A DNA stretch of 64,000 nt from Chitinophaga sp. sic0106 (GTDB taxonomy: Bacteria > Bacteroidota > Bacteroidia > Chitinophagales > Chitinophagaceae), in assembly GCF_019219075.1 (NCBI RefSeq), contig NZ_JAHUWJ010000004.1, positions 248,001 to 312,000 on the forward strand. The letters are read 5' to 3'. This document shows positions 34,890 to 43,968 of this stretch, one piece after another. Made by a program: the position numbers and the translations under genes. Each line of letters starts with the position of its first letter. Positions within the stretch are counted from its first letter, which is position 1. The notes below the pieces were generated by a model, which saw nothing but the letters and a program-made list of their open reading frames with translations, was not told the origin of the DNA and did no database searches.

Positions 34890-36536
34890 ATGAAAAGTTG
34901 TTATTGTCAGGCGGTTGTACGCGGTACTACTTTATCCATCGGTTTATTGTTGGCCTTATGGGGCTGCGGACCTGCTGTGCAAACGGATAAGCAGGTGTTC
35001 AGGTATAATCAGGTAGAAGGTATTGCCAGCCTGGACCCGGCCTTCGCACGTAACCAGGCGGTTATCTGGGCCACACACCAGTTGTACAATACCCTTGTGG
35101 AAATCGACAGTCAGTTGCAAATACGGCCGTCGCTGGCTAAAAGCTGGGAGGAGTCGGCCGACCGGCGCGTGTTCACCTTTCATTTACGTACCGACGTATA
35201 CTTCCACGACCATGACGTCTTCCCAAAAGGAAAAGGAAGAAAACTCATTGCTGCTGATGTGGTGTATAGCCTGCGCCGCATTATGGACCCGGCAACCGCC
35301 TCTTCAGGTGCCTGGATCTTTAACGACCGTATCCAGGCTGACAGCGGCTTTGTAGCCCTGAACGACTCCACCTTTCAGCTGCGGCTGGTACAGCCGTTTC
35401 ATCCTATCCTGGGTATCCTCAGCATGCAATATTGTAGTGTGGTACCGCAGGAAGCCATCCAAAAGTATGGGAAGGATTTCCGTAATCATCCCGTAGGCAC
35501 CGGGCCTTTTCAGTTCTACCTCTGGGACGAGGGGCAGGGATTGGTGCTGCACCGCAATCCGCATTATTTTGAAAAGGATAGCGCCGGCGGGCAGCTGCCG
35601 TATCTGGATGCGGTACAGGTGAGTTTCCTGGAGAGTAAGGCTACGGAGTTTCTGCTGTTTCGCCAGGGGCAGCTGGATTTTATGAATGATATAGATGCCT
35701 CCTTTAAAGATGAAGTGCTTACCCGCCAGGGGAACCTGAAAGGGGAGTGGCAGGGGAAAATGGAGCTGGACAAGCACGCTTACCTGAATACTGAGTATCT
35801 GGGTATATTGTGCGACAGCTCCCGTGACATCGTACAGGCGTCCCCGTTAAGGCTTCAGAAAATACGACAGGCCATTAACTACGGTTTCGACCGTACGAAG
35901 ATGATGACCTATTTGCGTAATGGCATTGGGACGGCGGCTAACGCAGGTTTTGTACCCGCTGGTTTACCATCTTTCGATAGTATAAAAGTAAAAGGCTATC
36001 CATATAACCCTGCCAAAGCCCGGCAGCTGCTGGCGGAAGCCGGTTATCCGAACGGGGAGGGGATGCCGGTCATCAAACTACTGTCAATCCCCATTTATGC
36101 CGATCTGGCCAACTATGTAGCCAACCAGCTGCAGGAGGTGGGTATCCGGATACAGGTAGAAGTGATTCAGAAAAGCCTGCTGCTGGAGCAAACTGCCAAA
36201 TCGCAGGCCCTCTTTTTCAGGGGCAGCTGGATAGCCGACTACCCCGACGCTGAAAGTTACCTGGCCATGTTTTATAGCAGGAACCCGGCGCCACCCAACT
36301 ATACCCGGTTTACCAACCGCCGTTTTGATCAGTTGTATGAGCAATCCCTCCGGGAAACGAATGATAGTGTCAGGTATGAAATGTACCAGGAAATGGATAG
36401 GATTATTGTAGCAGAGGCGCCCGTAGTGCCCTTATTTTATGATGAAGTGATTCATTTGGTACAGCCCGGTATCAGTGGATTGGAAAGCAATGGATTGAAT
36501 CTCCTGGAGTTACGCAGGGTCAGGAAAAGAATGTAG
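34890..36536 (+). CDS. Peptide/nickel-type solute-binding lipoprotein (SBP_bac_5)
   Basis: 548-residue extracytoplasmic solute-binding protein of the OppA/DppA family. The ATG at 34890 gives a lipoprotein signal with Cys26 (LLLALWGCG). The mature part shows the family start EGIASLDPAFARNQAVIWATHQLYNTLVE, here split by the window's base 35050 region, then LAKSWEESADRRVFTFHLR and HPVGTGPFQFYLW. No permease or ATPase genes of an Opp system are adjacent. It is divergent from the M1 peptidase, with which it may share substrates. Confidence 0.9.
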   Translation: MKSCYCQAVVRGTTLSIGLLLALWGCGPAVQTDKQVFRYNQVEGIASLDPAFARNQAVIWATHQLYNTLVEIDSQLQIRPSLAKSWEESADRRVFTFHLRTDVYFHDHDVFPKGKGRKLIAADVVYSLRRIMDPATASSGAWIFNDRIQADSGFVALNDSTFQLRLVQPFHPILGILSMQYCSVVPQEAIQKYGKDFRNHPVGTGPFQFYLWDEGQGLVLHRNPHYFEKDSAGGQLPYLDAVQVSFLESKATEFLLFRQGQLDFMNDIDASFKDEVLTRQGNLKGEWQGKMELDKHAYLNTEYLGILCDSSRDIVQASPLRLQKIRQAINYGFDRTKMMTYLRNGIGTAANAGFVPAGLPSFDSIKVKGYPYNPAKARQLLAEAGYPNGEGMPVIKLLSIPIYADLANYVANQLQEVGIRIQVEVIQKSLLLEQTAKSQALFFRGSWIADYPDAESYLAMFYSRNPAPPNYTRFTNRRFDQLYEQSLRETNDSVRYEMYQEMDRIIVAEAPVVPLFYDEVIHLVQPGISGLESNGLNLLELRRVRKRM

Positions 36537-36603
36537 CAGTTGAGATTTAACATTTCATTTTAATAATTGCCCTTATTTTTGGTTGACTTACAGGTATTTA
36601 GCA

Positions 36604-36611
36604 TACCTTTG
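36604..36611 (+). promoter_or_regulatory. Bacteroidota promoter (desaturase)
   Basis: TACCTTTG with a TTG at 36583-36585, 18 bases upstream, is the best two-part match to the Bacteroidota consensus in the window. It lies 36 bases before the start codon. Confidence 0.7.
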
Positions 36612-36647
36612 AAGTTCACATTTTTGTAAATTATTTCAATCCAGAAA

Positions 36648-37436
36648 ATGACAGCAATCCTGATATTCTTTTGTGTGCATTGGTTCGCTTCACTGTTCTT
36701 TCACACATTTTACCTGCACAGATACGCGTCTCACCAGATGTATACTACCAGTAAGTTCTGGGAGCGTTTCTTCTATTTCTGCACCTGGTTTTTCCAGGGT
36801 AGCTCTTACCTGGTTCCGAGAGCCTATGGTGTAATGCACCGTATGCACCACGAATTCAGTGATACAGAGCATGATCCACATTCTCCTCACTTCTTTAAAG
36901 ATGTGTGGTCTATGATGGTGCATACCCGTACGATCTACAATGGTTTCTTAAAAAATACAAATGATGTAGATCCTAAGTTCCTTGCAGAACCGCTGCCTAA
37001 GTGGGATGCGATGGACAGAATCGGCGATAACAACTTTGTGCGCCTGCTGTGGATTGCTGCTTACGTAACTTTCTACGTAGCATTTGTTCCTGCTGGTATG
37101 TGGTACCTGTATTTCCTGCTGCCAATCCATTTCCTGATGGGCCCTGTACAGGGAGCAGTAGTAAACTGGTGTGGTCACAAATATGGTTATAGCAACTTTG
37201 ACAATGGTGATAAATCTAAAAACACTTCTCCATGGGGTATTATCCTGCTGGGTGAGCTGTTCCAGAACAACCACCACAAGTTTAAAGACAGCCCTAACTT
37301 CGCTAAAAAATGGTATGAGTTTGATCCTAGCTTTCAGGTGATGAAGCTGCTGAATTTTGTGGGTGTTATCAAACTGAAACCAGCTTATATTTCTCCTGCT
37401 CAACTGCAGGGCGCTAAAGGCACCAAAGCAGCTTAA
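36648..37436 (+). CDS. Membrane fatty-acid (acyl-CoA type) desaturase
   Basis: 262-residue di-iron integral membrane desaturase. The three His boxes are HRYASH, HRMHHEFSDTEHDPHS and NNHHKF, giving the eight-His set of stearoyl-CoA-desaturase-like enzymes. Hydrophobic segments lie at ~1-20, 45-65 and 130-170. It should introduce a cis double bond into membrane acyl chains and adjust fluidity. It is monocistronic, with a good promoter and strong terminator, so temperature or lipid control could act on its own. Confidence 0.93.
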   Translation: MTAILIFFCVHWFASLFFHTFYLHRYASHQMYTTSKFWERFFYFCTWFFQGSSYLVPRAYGVMHRMHHEFSDTEHDPHSPHFFKDVWSMMVHTRTIYNGFLKNTNDVDPKFLAEPLPKWDAMDRIGDNNFVRLLWIAAYVTFYVAFVPAGMWYLYFLLPIHFLMGPVQGAVVNWCGHKYGYSNFDNGDKSKNTSPWGIILLGELFQNNHHKFKDSPNFAKKWYEFDPSFQVMKLLNFVGVIKLKPAYISPAQLQGAKGTKAA

Positions 37437-37466
37437 GCGTACTACACCGGAATCAATCTGTTCAAT

Positions 37467-37509
37467 AAACAAGGAGTCCCGCCGTAATGGTGGGACTCCT
37501 TGTTTTTAT
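37467..37509 (+). terminator. Desaturase terminator
   Basis: 17-bp stem with one wobble pair (arms from 37467 and to 37505) and a TTTTT tail. Confidence 0.9.
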
Positions 37510-37596
37510 ACCTTTTGTTGTATAGCTTCCGCCGTTGAAGACTGGGGCGATGCGCGCTGATATTAAGCTAAACAGCCCTTGCCAATGGCAAGGATC

Positions 37597-38190
37597 TTAA
37601 TCTCTGAAGGGTTTAAAAGTACCTTTGTCGCCGGCGAGCGCCAGCATAGGCAGATCCCCTGCGCTATCTCCATAGGCGTAAATAGCCCTGTAATTATCCA
37701 GCCTGAATTCCTTTTTAATCCTATTCACCTTTTCTTCCCCGTTGCAATTGGTGCCTTGTATCTTACCCGTAATCCGGCCGTTACTGACCATCAGTTCTGA
37801 ACCTATGCATTGTATCTGCAGGGTTTTGCACCAGGGTTCTACCCAGTATCGGGGAGATGCTGTTACCACTACCACTATATTGCCGTTTGCCTGGTGTTTT
37901 TTGATCGTGGCCAGGGCCTTATCTCTTAACATGCCCGGTAAGGCAATGGCGCAGAAGTCCTCGCAGCCTTTACGAAAGACCGCTTCCTCCATGCTCCCGA
38001 AGTAGTGCGCCAGCACCCTTTCTTTCATTTCCTGGGCGGGAATGCGTTTCAGCTTAAATGCCAGCAGGGCTGGCAGCAACCGGATGATACCGGCATACAT
38101 GGCTACACTGCCTTTCTGATAGCGGATAATCTGCCAGAGTGTATCCCTGGTGGTAATGGTGCCGTCGAAGTCGAAAAATGCAATAGTCAC
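37597..38190 (-). CDS. HAD-IB phosphatase, candidate lipid-linked arabinose pathway
   Basis: 197-residue SerB-like HAD hydrolase. Motif I is FFDFDGTITTRD (Asp7 and Asp9), motif II is VTASPR, and motif IV is YGDSAGDLPML. It overlaps the DprE2-like gene by 4 bases and is the last gene of the UbiA-DprE1-DprE2 unit. In mycobacteria the phosphoribosyl-decaprenyl-phosphate made by UbiA must lose its 5-phosphate before DprE1 acts. This HAD enzyme is the obvious candidate here. That role is inference from position. Confidence 0.88.
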   Translation of the reverse strand: MTIAFFDFDGTITTRDTLWQIIRYQKGSVAMYAGIIRLLPALLAFKLKRIPAQEMKERVLAHYFGSMEEAVFRKGCEDFCAIALPGMLRDKALATIKKHQANGNIVVVVTASPRYWVEPWCKTLQIQCIGSELMVSNGRITGKIQGTNCNGEEKVNRIKKEFRLDNYRAIYAYGDSAGDLPMLALAGDKGTFKPFRD

Positions 38191-38918
38191 AGTTTCAGCT
38201 TTTTAAAGATGCCTTCCGGAATATTTTTAATGATCAGCATAATATATTTCCAATGCCATTTCACATAGATGACATTCTTCTTTTTGCTGATACCTTTAAA
38301 TACTGCTTTTGCCACTGCCTCGGGTTGTGCCGTCAGCAACGGTGGGAGTGTGAGGTGCTGGGTCATACGGGTGTTTACAAATCCGGGTTGAACGGATATA
38401 ACGTGAACGCCTGCATGAAACAGGCGGTTACGCAGTCCGCTTAGGTAAGCGGTGAAGCCGGCCTTGGCGCTGCCATATATATAATTGCTCATACGGCCTC
38501 TTTCTCCGGCTACGGAGCTGATGCCGGCAATCAGGCCGCTGCCGCGCTGCGCATAGGCTTCTGCTACCACGTTGAGGATGCTTACGGCGCCTGTGTAATT
38601 GGTGTTGATGATGCGGGAGGCCTCTGCCCAGTCGTGTTGTGCCTTTTCCTGATCGCCGAGGTAGCCGAATACACAGATGGTAATATCCGGAATAACCGGC
38701 AGCGAAGCGAAGAAGGCGGCATGGGTATCGAATGCGCCGGCATCAAAAGCATGCACGGTTGCTTTGACGTTATAGCGTATCTGCAGGTCCTGCTGTAAAG
38801 GTATCAGGGCATCGGCACTGCGGGCAGCGAGTTGTATGTCAAATTTATCAGAGGCATATTCACGTGCTATGGCCATAGCCATATCGGAACCCGCACCCAG
38901 AATTAAAACAGATGGCAT
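38187..38918 (-). CDS. dprE2: SDR reductase, DprE2-like
   Basis: 243-residue short-chain dehydrogenase. The N-terminal GAGSDMAMAIA binds the nucleotide, and the catalytic Tyr/Lys is in YIYGSAKAG. The sequence SSVAGERGRMSNYIYGSAKA is typical of the DprE2/Rv3791 group. With DprE1 it would reduce the 2-keto intermediate to lipid-phosphoryl-arabinose. It starts 31 bases after the DprE1-like stop and overlaps the HAD gene. Motifs plus neighbours make the DprE2 assignment likely. Confidence 0.85.
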   Translation of the reverse strand: MPSVLILGAGSDMAMAIAREYASDKFDIQLAARSADALIPLQQDLQIRYNVKATVHAFDAGAFDTHAAFFASLPVIPDITICVFGYLGDQEKAQHDWAEASRIINTNYTGAVSILNVVAEAYAQRGSGLIAGISSVAGERGRMSNYIYGSAKAGFTAYLSGLRNRLFHAGVHVISVQPGFVNTRMTQHLTLPPLLTAQPEAVAKAVFKGISKKKNVIYVKWHWKYIMLIIKNIPEGIFKKLKL

Positions 38919-38949
38919 GGGAGTACAAAGGTGTTTGGTTAGCAGGAAA

Positions 38950-40281
38950 TTATTTTGTCAGCGCCAGGCGCTCTGATTGTAAAGAAGTAAAAGTATTATT
39001 GTGGTTATACTGCTTTACAATGGCAGCAAATTTTTCAGCGTTAGGGTAGCTCTTCCAGAACACTTCCTTTTTCATACGCGCATCTTTGGAAAGGTACAGC
39101 CGTCCGCCATATTCCAGCACAATCTCATCCAGTTCATCCAGGAATGCAAAGAGGCCTTTCCTTACCGGGAAGTCCAGCGCCAGGGTATATCCTTCCATAG
39201 GGAAAGAGATCAGGCTGTCCTGGTCGCCAAATACCTTTAATACCGCCAGGAATGATCCCCAGCCCTTGTCACTGATACGTTGCAGTATTTTCACCAGTCC
39301 GTCTTTATGCTCCAGGGGGAGTACGAACTGATACTGTACAAACCCTGCCTTTCCGTAGCCGCGATTCCAGTGAAGGATAGCATCTAACGGATAAAAGAAA
39401 GGTTCATAAGGCACTACATTATTGATTTCACGCTTGAGATTTTTATTGTAGTATAGCCAGTTAAATATCTTAACAGTCAGGGTGTTGAGAATAAATGAAG
39501 GCAGATTAAAAGGCACCGTCAGTTTACGTTTAGCCGGCAACGTGAGAGGGGCCTTTTTTTGTTTGGCGCTCAGTTCCTCCGGCGTGGCATGCTCTCCTAC
39601 AATGAGGATGCTACGGCCAAAGGCATCACCTGTTTTAAGGCAGTCGATCCACGCCATGGAGTAGGTATAATGTTTATACTCCTCGAACAGGCGGATCACG
39701 TCTTCCAGGTTTTTGGCCTTTATCTGTGTTTGTTTGATGTAGGCAGTTTCGATTTTCTTGAGGTCAAACTTCACGCGTGTAACAACTCCCGTTAGTCCCA
39801 TCCCGCCGCAGGTAGCCCAGAAGAGGTCCGGGTTCTGGTCAGGGGCGCAGGTAACGGTGCTGCCGTCGCCGATGATCACATCCATATCGAGGATATGGTT
39901 GGAAAAGGCGCCATCCACATGGTGATTTTTGCCGTGTACGTCGGAGGCTACTGCGCCGCCAACGGTAATGAACTTGGTTCCCGGGGTAATGGGAAGAAAC
40001 CATCCTTTGGGCACGATGATATCCAGGATCTGGTCGAGCGTAACGCCTGACTGTGTTTCAAGGATACCCTTTTCGGTGTCGAACTGCAGGATCTTATCAT
40101 ACCGGAGCATGGAGATGCTATGCTTGCCCAGGGAGGCATCGCCATAACAACGGCCATTGCCGCGGGCAATCAGCTCCTGGTGATTGCTCACATAAGCACG
40201 CAGCTGATCTTCCTGCGTAAAGGTTGTTTCTTCACTGGCGATAGCGGGGTAGTTGCCCCAATTTGCTAACCGTTTTTGCAT
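38950..40281 (-). CDS. dprE1: FAD-linked oxidoreductase, DprE1-like
   Basis: 443-residue FAD-binding (VAO/p-cresol methylhydroxylase fold) oxidoreductase matching decaprenylphosphoryl-beta-D-ribose 2'-oxidase. The FAD site is ARGNGRCYGDASLG and TPGTKFITVGGAVASDVHGKN, very close to the mycobacterial DprE1 pattern. In DprE1 a Cys in the active site is the benzothiazinone target; in this region the protein reads GGMGLTGVV preceded by ATC. Its start overlaps the UbiA stop (TAATG on the minus strand), so the genes are translationally coupled. Confidence 0.9.
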   Translation of the reverse strand: MQKRLANWGNYPAIASEETTFTQEDQLRAYVSNHQELIARGNGRCYGDASLGKHSISMLRYDKILQFDTEKGILETQSGVTLDQILDIIVPKGWFLPITPGTKFITVGGAVASDVHGKNHHVDGAFSNHILDMDVIIGDGSTVTCAPDQNPDLFWATCGGMGLTGVVTRVKFDLKKIETAYIKQTQIKAKNLEDVIRLFEEYKHYTYSMAWIDCLKTGDAFGRSILIVGEHATPEELSAKQKKAPLTLPAKRKLTVPFNLPSFILNTLTVKIFNWLYYNKNLKREINNVVPYEPFFYPLDAILHWNRGYGKAGFVQYQFVLPLEHKDGLVKILQRISDKGWGSFLAVLKVFGDQDSLISFPMEGYTLALDFPVRKGLFAFLDELDEIVLEYGGRLYLSKDARMKKEVFWKSYPNAEKFAAIVKQYNHNNTFTSLQSERLALTK

Positions 40282-41168
40282 TATTCAAAAAATGTAACGT
40301 TAGTGGGTAAATAAATTAAAAAATAAAAACTCAGGACCCACAGGAAAATGGTTAATTGAATAAAACGGTCTTTATATAGGATCTTGGTGGGAGAACCCGT
40401 ATTGTTCTCCACGTAGGTTATTTGCAAATATCGTAATAATCCCCCAATAACAAAAAGGGAAGTGTAATAGAGCCGGTAGGTCTGGAAACGGACCTGGGTT
40501 TCGGGCGACATCGTATACATCAGGTAAGCCACGATGATGACGGCGGAAACCAGTGCCAGCATAACGTTCATGAAGTCGAGGTTATAACCTTTGGCGGCCT
40601 TGCGCATTTCTTGTCCGGAGCTGAGCTTGATAAGTACATCGTCTCTTCGTTTAGCGATGGCCATAAACAACGCCAGCAGAAACACCATGATCATGAGCCA
40701 TTCCGACATGGCTACCTCGCTGGCAATGCCACCTGCCTTTACACGCAGTACAAATCCGATAGCCAGGATAATGATATCCAGGATGGAAATGTTTTTTAGT
40801 CCGAAGGAATAGAAGAGGTTTAATACGAAGTAGATAGAAACGACGAAAGCATATTTGGGACGTACATAATATGCCAGCCCCAACCCAACGAGTACGCATA
40901 CACTAAAAAGCACCAGCGCGGCACTCTTGGATACTTCTCCGGAAGCCAGTGGTCGTTTGCATTTTACCGGATGTTTTTTATCGGCCTCAATGTCCTGGTA
41001 ATCATTGATGATGTAAATGCTGCTGGCGGTGAGACTAAAGGAAATGAATGCCAGCAATAGTTCGGCAACCTTTCCGAGGTTAAAGAGTTCACCTGCAAAA
41101 AACAGCGGTATAAACAAGAAGGCATTTTTAGCCCAGTGCTTGGGGCGCAGTAACTTAAGATATTTCAT
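40281..41168 (-). CDS. UbiA-family phosphoribosyl/polyprenyl transferase
   Basis: 295-residue inner-membrane prenyltransferase with about eight helices. The N-terminal LLRPKHWAKNAFLFIPLFF and the first Asp motif NDYQDIEADKKHPVKCKRP match decaprenyl-phosphate phosphoribosyltransferase (Rv3806c type) rather than menaquinone MenA. A second motif region is AKRRDDVLIKL. It would transfer phosphoribose from PRPP to polyprenyl phosphate. It is the first gene of the minus-strand unit and divergent from a GT-C-like gene 101 bases away. Confidence 0.88.
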   Translation of the reverse strand: MKYLKLLRPKHWAKNAFLFIPLFFAGELFNLGKVAELLLAFISFSLTASSIYIINDYQDIEADKKHPVKCKRPLASGEVSKSAALVLFSVCVLVGLGLAYYVRPKYAFVVSIYFVLNLFYSFGLKNISILDIIILAIGFVLRVKAGGIASEVAMSEWLMIMVFLLALFMAIAKRRDDVLIKLSSGQEMRKAAKGYNLDFMNVMLALVSAVIIVAYLMYTMSPETQVRFQTYRLYYTSLFVIGGLLRYLQITYVENNTGSPTKILYKDRFIQLTIFLWVLSFYFLIYLPTNVTFFE

Positions 41169-41269
41169 CGGGGGACAAATATTGACAAGCCAAGATACAA
41201 TTTTATCTATTATTTTTGATCCCGTTATTGTTACTAATTGATTATTAGAGTCAATCCCAAAATATATCT

Positions 41270-42919
41270 ATGTCGCAATTATCCCTGGAATCCCGCCGCT
41301 GGGCGCTGATGGAAGTACTGCTTATTGTGGGCTTTGCTGTGATCCCTTTGTTCATGACTTTTCCTTATCGGGTAAACATCTTTCTGACCTGGGAGGGCGC
41401 ATACCGTATGGCGCAGGGGCAGGTGCCGTTTAAAGATTATGGTGCACCGCTGGGCTATGGCTTCTGGATTATGCCGGCGCTGTTTATGAAAATATTTGGT
41501 GTACAATTGATTACGCTGGTAAAGGCGCAGGTGTTCCTGAATATTTTAGGGGGGCTATCGTTTGCGGCTATACTAAGGACGCTGGAGGTGAAGCCGGGAC
41601 TGCGATTGATTTCCATACTGTTATTTATAATCTCTTATAGTTTATCGAATTTCTGGCCCTGGTATAACCATACGGTGATAATATATGAGCTGGCAGGACT
41701 GGCTTTTTTAATGAAGGGGATCTTCCTGGAAGCCAAGTTATCCAGATGGGTGTTTTTGGTAGTGTCAGCGTTTTTTCTGTTCCTGTCGTTTTTCACTAAG
41801 CAGGACGGAGGGGCGTTAGGGTTACTGATAGCGATCGCGTTGGTATTATATAATGTGATCATCACCCGGCGCTGGGCGGACCTGCTGGTATTCCCGGGTG
41901 CTTACTTCCTGATTGCACTGGCCGTGATACTGCCACTACAGCCGGGTTTTGGCTATTGGTTTAACCATGGGCAGGCACCCCATAGTTCCCGGATTGATCC
42001 CTATGATATTTTCAATGAACTGATGACGTACTCCGTATGGATTAAAGCATACCTGGTGCTGGTAGTTTTTAGTATAGTCGCCGGGGTTAGTGACTGGCGT
42101 GTATGGGTTACCGATAGGAAGCAGGTCACTTTTGCCTTGTTAACATTGGGTATTTTGGGAGAAGCTACCGTGTTCCAGATCACCAGTTACACGCCCCCGG
42201 ATAATAATATCTTTTTCCATGCCTTCAGTTTCGCTTTCATTGCCAGTACGTTGTGTAATAAGTTATCGTTCAATACGGGTTCCTGGAAGTTCATGGTACC
42301 GGGTACGCTGCTGGTGCTGCTGTGGTGGTCGGGCAGTTACTGGAAATATGCTGACAGGCTTATGGAGCGGGTTTTCGGCCCGGCGGTAGCTGCCGTGAAT
42401 GTGAATCCTACCGGGGAGAATGTAGTATCCCGGCATAACTATATGATCTTTAAGCCGGATACCTCTTTTGTGGACGAGCCGGTAGGCCAATGGGTGTTCA
42501 CGGATATTCCGGTGTTCCGGAAGATGTATATGCCAAAGTCCACCGTTGCCGGCATTGAAAAGATTATGGCGCTGCCGGTGGTAAAAGAGAAGGGGGCGGC
42601 TATAAAGGTGCTGAATATGTCGGAGCTGACGCCGCTGGCTGCCGCGCTGCCATATCAGCTTGAAACGGGGCCTGATATTCCTTTATGGCATCACCTGGGG
42701 GTAGGAATGTTTAACCGCCAATTAAGGTCGTATGAAGAAAAGATCCGGCAGCGTCATTACGACCTGGTGATTTTTGAATACACACCGTATTTGAACAACT
42801 TCTATCCATTCGCCTTGCGGCAGGTGCTGAAGGATAATTACCAGCAAGTGGATTCCTTTTTGGCGCCTCGTAGGCCGACGAATGCCACTATTGAAGTCTT
42901 TGTTAACCCATCAAGATAG
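41270..42919 (+). CDS. GT-C-like polytopic membrane protein, putative glycosyltransferase
   Basis: 549 residues with about ten to twelve helices. The first periplasmic loop contains LTWEGAYRMAQGQVPFKDY. This resembles the acidic loop of lipid-sugar-dependent GT-C glycosyltransferases, where G-x-VP(Y/F)-(R/K)D follows the acidic residue. A soluble C-terminal part (~residues 370-549) follows. Its placement divergent from a predicted lipid-phosphoryl-arabinose pathway suggests it uses that donor. I do not recognise a named family beyond GT-C-like, and the arabinosyltransferase role is inference. Confidence 0.7.
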   Translation: MSQLSLESRRWALMEVLLIVGFAVIPLFMTFPYRVNIFLTWEGAYRMAQGQVPFKDYGAPLGYGFWIMPALFMKIFGVQLITLVKAQVFLNILGGLSFAAILRTLEVKPGLRLISILLFIISYSLSNFWPWYNHTVIIYELAGLAFLMKGIFLEAKLSRWVFLVVSAFFLFLSFFTKQDGGALGLLIAIALVLYNVIITRRWADLLVFPGAYFLIALAVILPLQPGFGYWFNHGQAPHSSRIDPYDIFNELMTYSVWIKAYLVLVVFSIVAGVSDWRVWVTDRKQVTFALLTLGILGEATVFQITSYTPPDNNIFFHAFSFAFIASTLCNKLSFNTGSWKFMVPGTLLVLLWWSGSYWKYADRLMERVFGPAVAAVNVNPTGENVVSRHNYMIFKPDTSFVDEPVGQWVFTDIPVFRKMYMPKSTVAGIEKIMALPVVKEKGAAIKVLNMSELTPLAAALPYQLETGPDIPLWHHLGVGMFNRQLRSYEEKIRQRHYDLVIFEYTPYLNNFYPFALRQVLKDNYQQVDSFLAPRRPTNATIEVFVNPSR

Positions 42920-42970
42920 TTTGCCAATTAAATGCATGCAGTTGACATTAGTGCACTTTGTATGGCCAAA

Positions 42971-43004
42971 TGTCTTTTGTCGGCCTGTTTCCCGACAAAA
43001 GACA
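42971..43004. other. Perfect 13-bp hairpin in intergenic region
   Basis: TGTCTTTTGTCGG pairs with CCGACAAAAGACA around an 8-base loop. It is not followed by a T run. With the terminator at 43071 it could frame a small RNA or act as an mRNA 3' stabiliser. No ORF here is convincing. Confidence 0.55.
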
Positions 43005-43070
43005 CCATTGAAATTACCGTAAACGCATTCTTAAAATTTATAACTTTATTGAATTTTATATATGTAACTT

Positions 43071-43105
43071 GCATTCCGGCCTCTTTTTCCGGAATGCATT
43101 TTTTT
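43071..43105 (+). terminator. Rho-independent terminator, 3' of GT-C gene region
   Basis: Perfect 9-bp stem GCATTCCGG/CCGGAATGC followed by ATTTTTTT. It lies 150 bases past the GT-C-like stop. The rest of the gap to 43350 is AT-rich and contains one ATCTCCCTAA copy near 43170, but no other feature I can support. Confidence 0.8.
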
Positions 43106-43350
43106 CGTGCCGGTCTCCCCGTTGCCACTGGTTAATTTACTATACAATAACCCCTTGTGCAGGTTAATATCTCCCTAAAATATTCTAATATAAAATATTG
43201 ATATAGAGATAATAATATTAAGTTATTTCACTTTTTAGTTTAGACATGTATTTCCCGTAAAAACAGGCCGGATTTTATTAACCATCAAAATTTGTTTTAC
43301 TGGTTAAAACTTCTTTGTATCTTCATGTTGTCATCAAATGCATTAGGTCG

Positions 43351-43968
43351 ATGAACGCTATTCACCCCATTACTTTACTCCGTTTGAACGGTGGTGTACT
43401 TTGCCTGGATTTTTGCAATACAGTCAGCAACCGGAATAAGCCGGAGCCCGGCGATTACCTGGCCGGCTTCCGGGATATTACCGTTTGGTACGACCACATT
43501 AAGGGAATGCCGGCAAAGAGTATTCAGACACTGGAGAGGATTGCCCGGGACTATCCGGCCAAGGCAGCCCAGGTATTTGACAAGAGTATCCAGCTCCGGG
43601 AATTGCTCTATCGCCTTTTCGGCACCATCGCCAAAAATAAGCAGCCCGACCAGGCAGACCTTACCACGCTTACCGGATATATCTCGGACGCCTATATGAA
43701 TATGGCCCTTAGCTGGGACAAGCAAAGCAAGGTAGTGGCACCCGATTTCAATGCGCCGGCGCTGGAGCAGGTAATCTGGCGGATTGCCGATTCGGCGCTG
43801 GAGTTGTTATCAGCCCCGCAGCTGGCCCAGGTGAAGGAATGCCCTGCCTGCGGCTGGCTCTTCCTCGATAAGAGTCGCAATGGCTCCCGGCGCTGGTGCA
43901 GTATGAGTACCTGCGGCGATGTACATAAAGTAACCCGTTTCCAGCAACGCAATAAAAAGAAATCATAA
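43351..43968 (+). CDS. CGNR-type zinc-finger protein (ABATE domain), atypical finger
   Basis: 205-residue putative regulator. The N-terminal ABATE-like domain (LRLNGGVLCLDFCNTVSNR) is followed by a C-terminal zinc finger: CPACGWLFLDKSRNGSRRWC, then STCGDVHKVTRFQQR. The four Cys are intact, but the usual CGNR signature reads CGDV. The ATG at 43351 (MNAIHPITL) is preferred. The stop abuts the start of an EamA exporter, so it probably controls that gene; this is inferred from position and from CGNR proteins being predicted transcription regulators. Confidence 0.87.
   Translation: MNAIHPITLLRLNGGVLCLDFCNTVSNRNKPEPGDYLAGFRDITVWYDHIKGMPAKSIQTLERIARDYPAKAAQVFDKSIQLRELLYRLFGTIAKNKQPDQADLTTLTGYISDAYMNMALSWDKQSKVVAPDFNAPALEQVIWRIADSALELLSAPQLAQVKECPACGWLFLDKSRNGSRRWCSMSTCGDVHKVTRFQQRNKKKS

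Noticed and set aside
37597..38190. HAD-IB enzyme as phosphoserine phosphatase (serB)
   Set aside because: It resembles SerB, but it is translationally coupled to DprE1/DprE2-like genes and no serine genes are nearby; pathway context favours a lipid-linked sugar phosphatase.
42932..43135. Short open frames on both strands in the gap after the GT-C gene
   Set aside because: They run through two strong hairpins including a terminator, and translate to low-complexity sequence.
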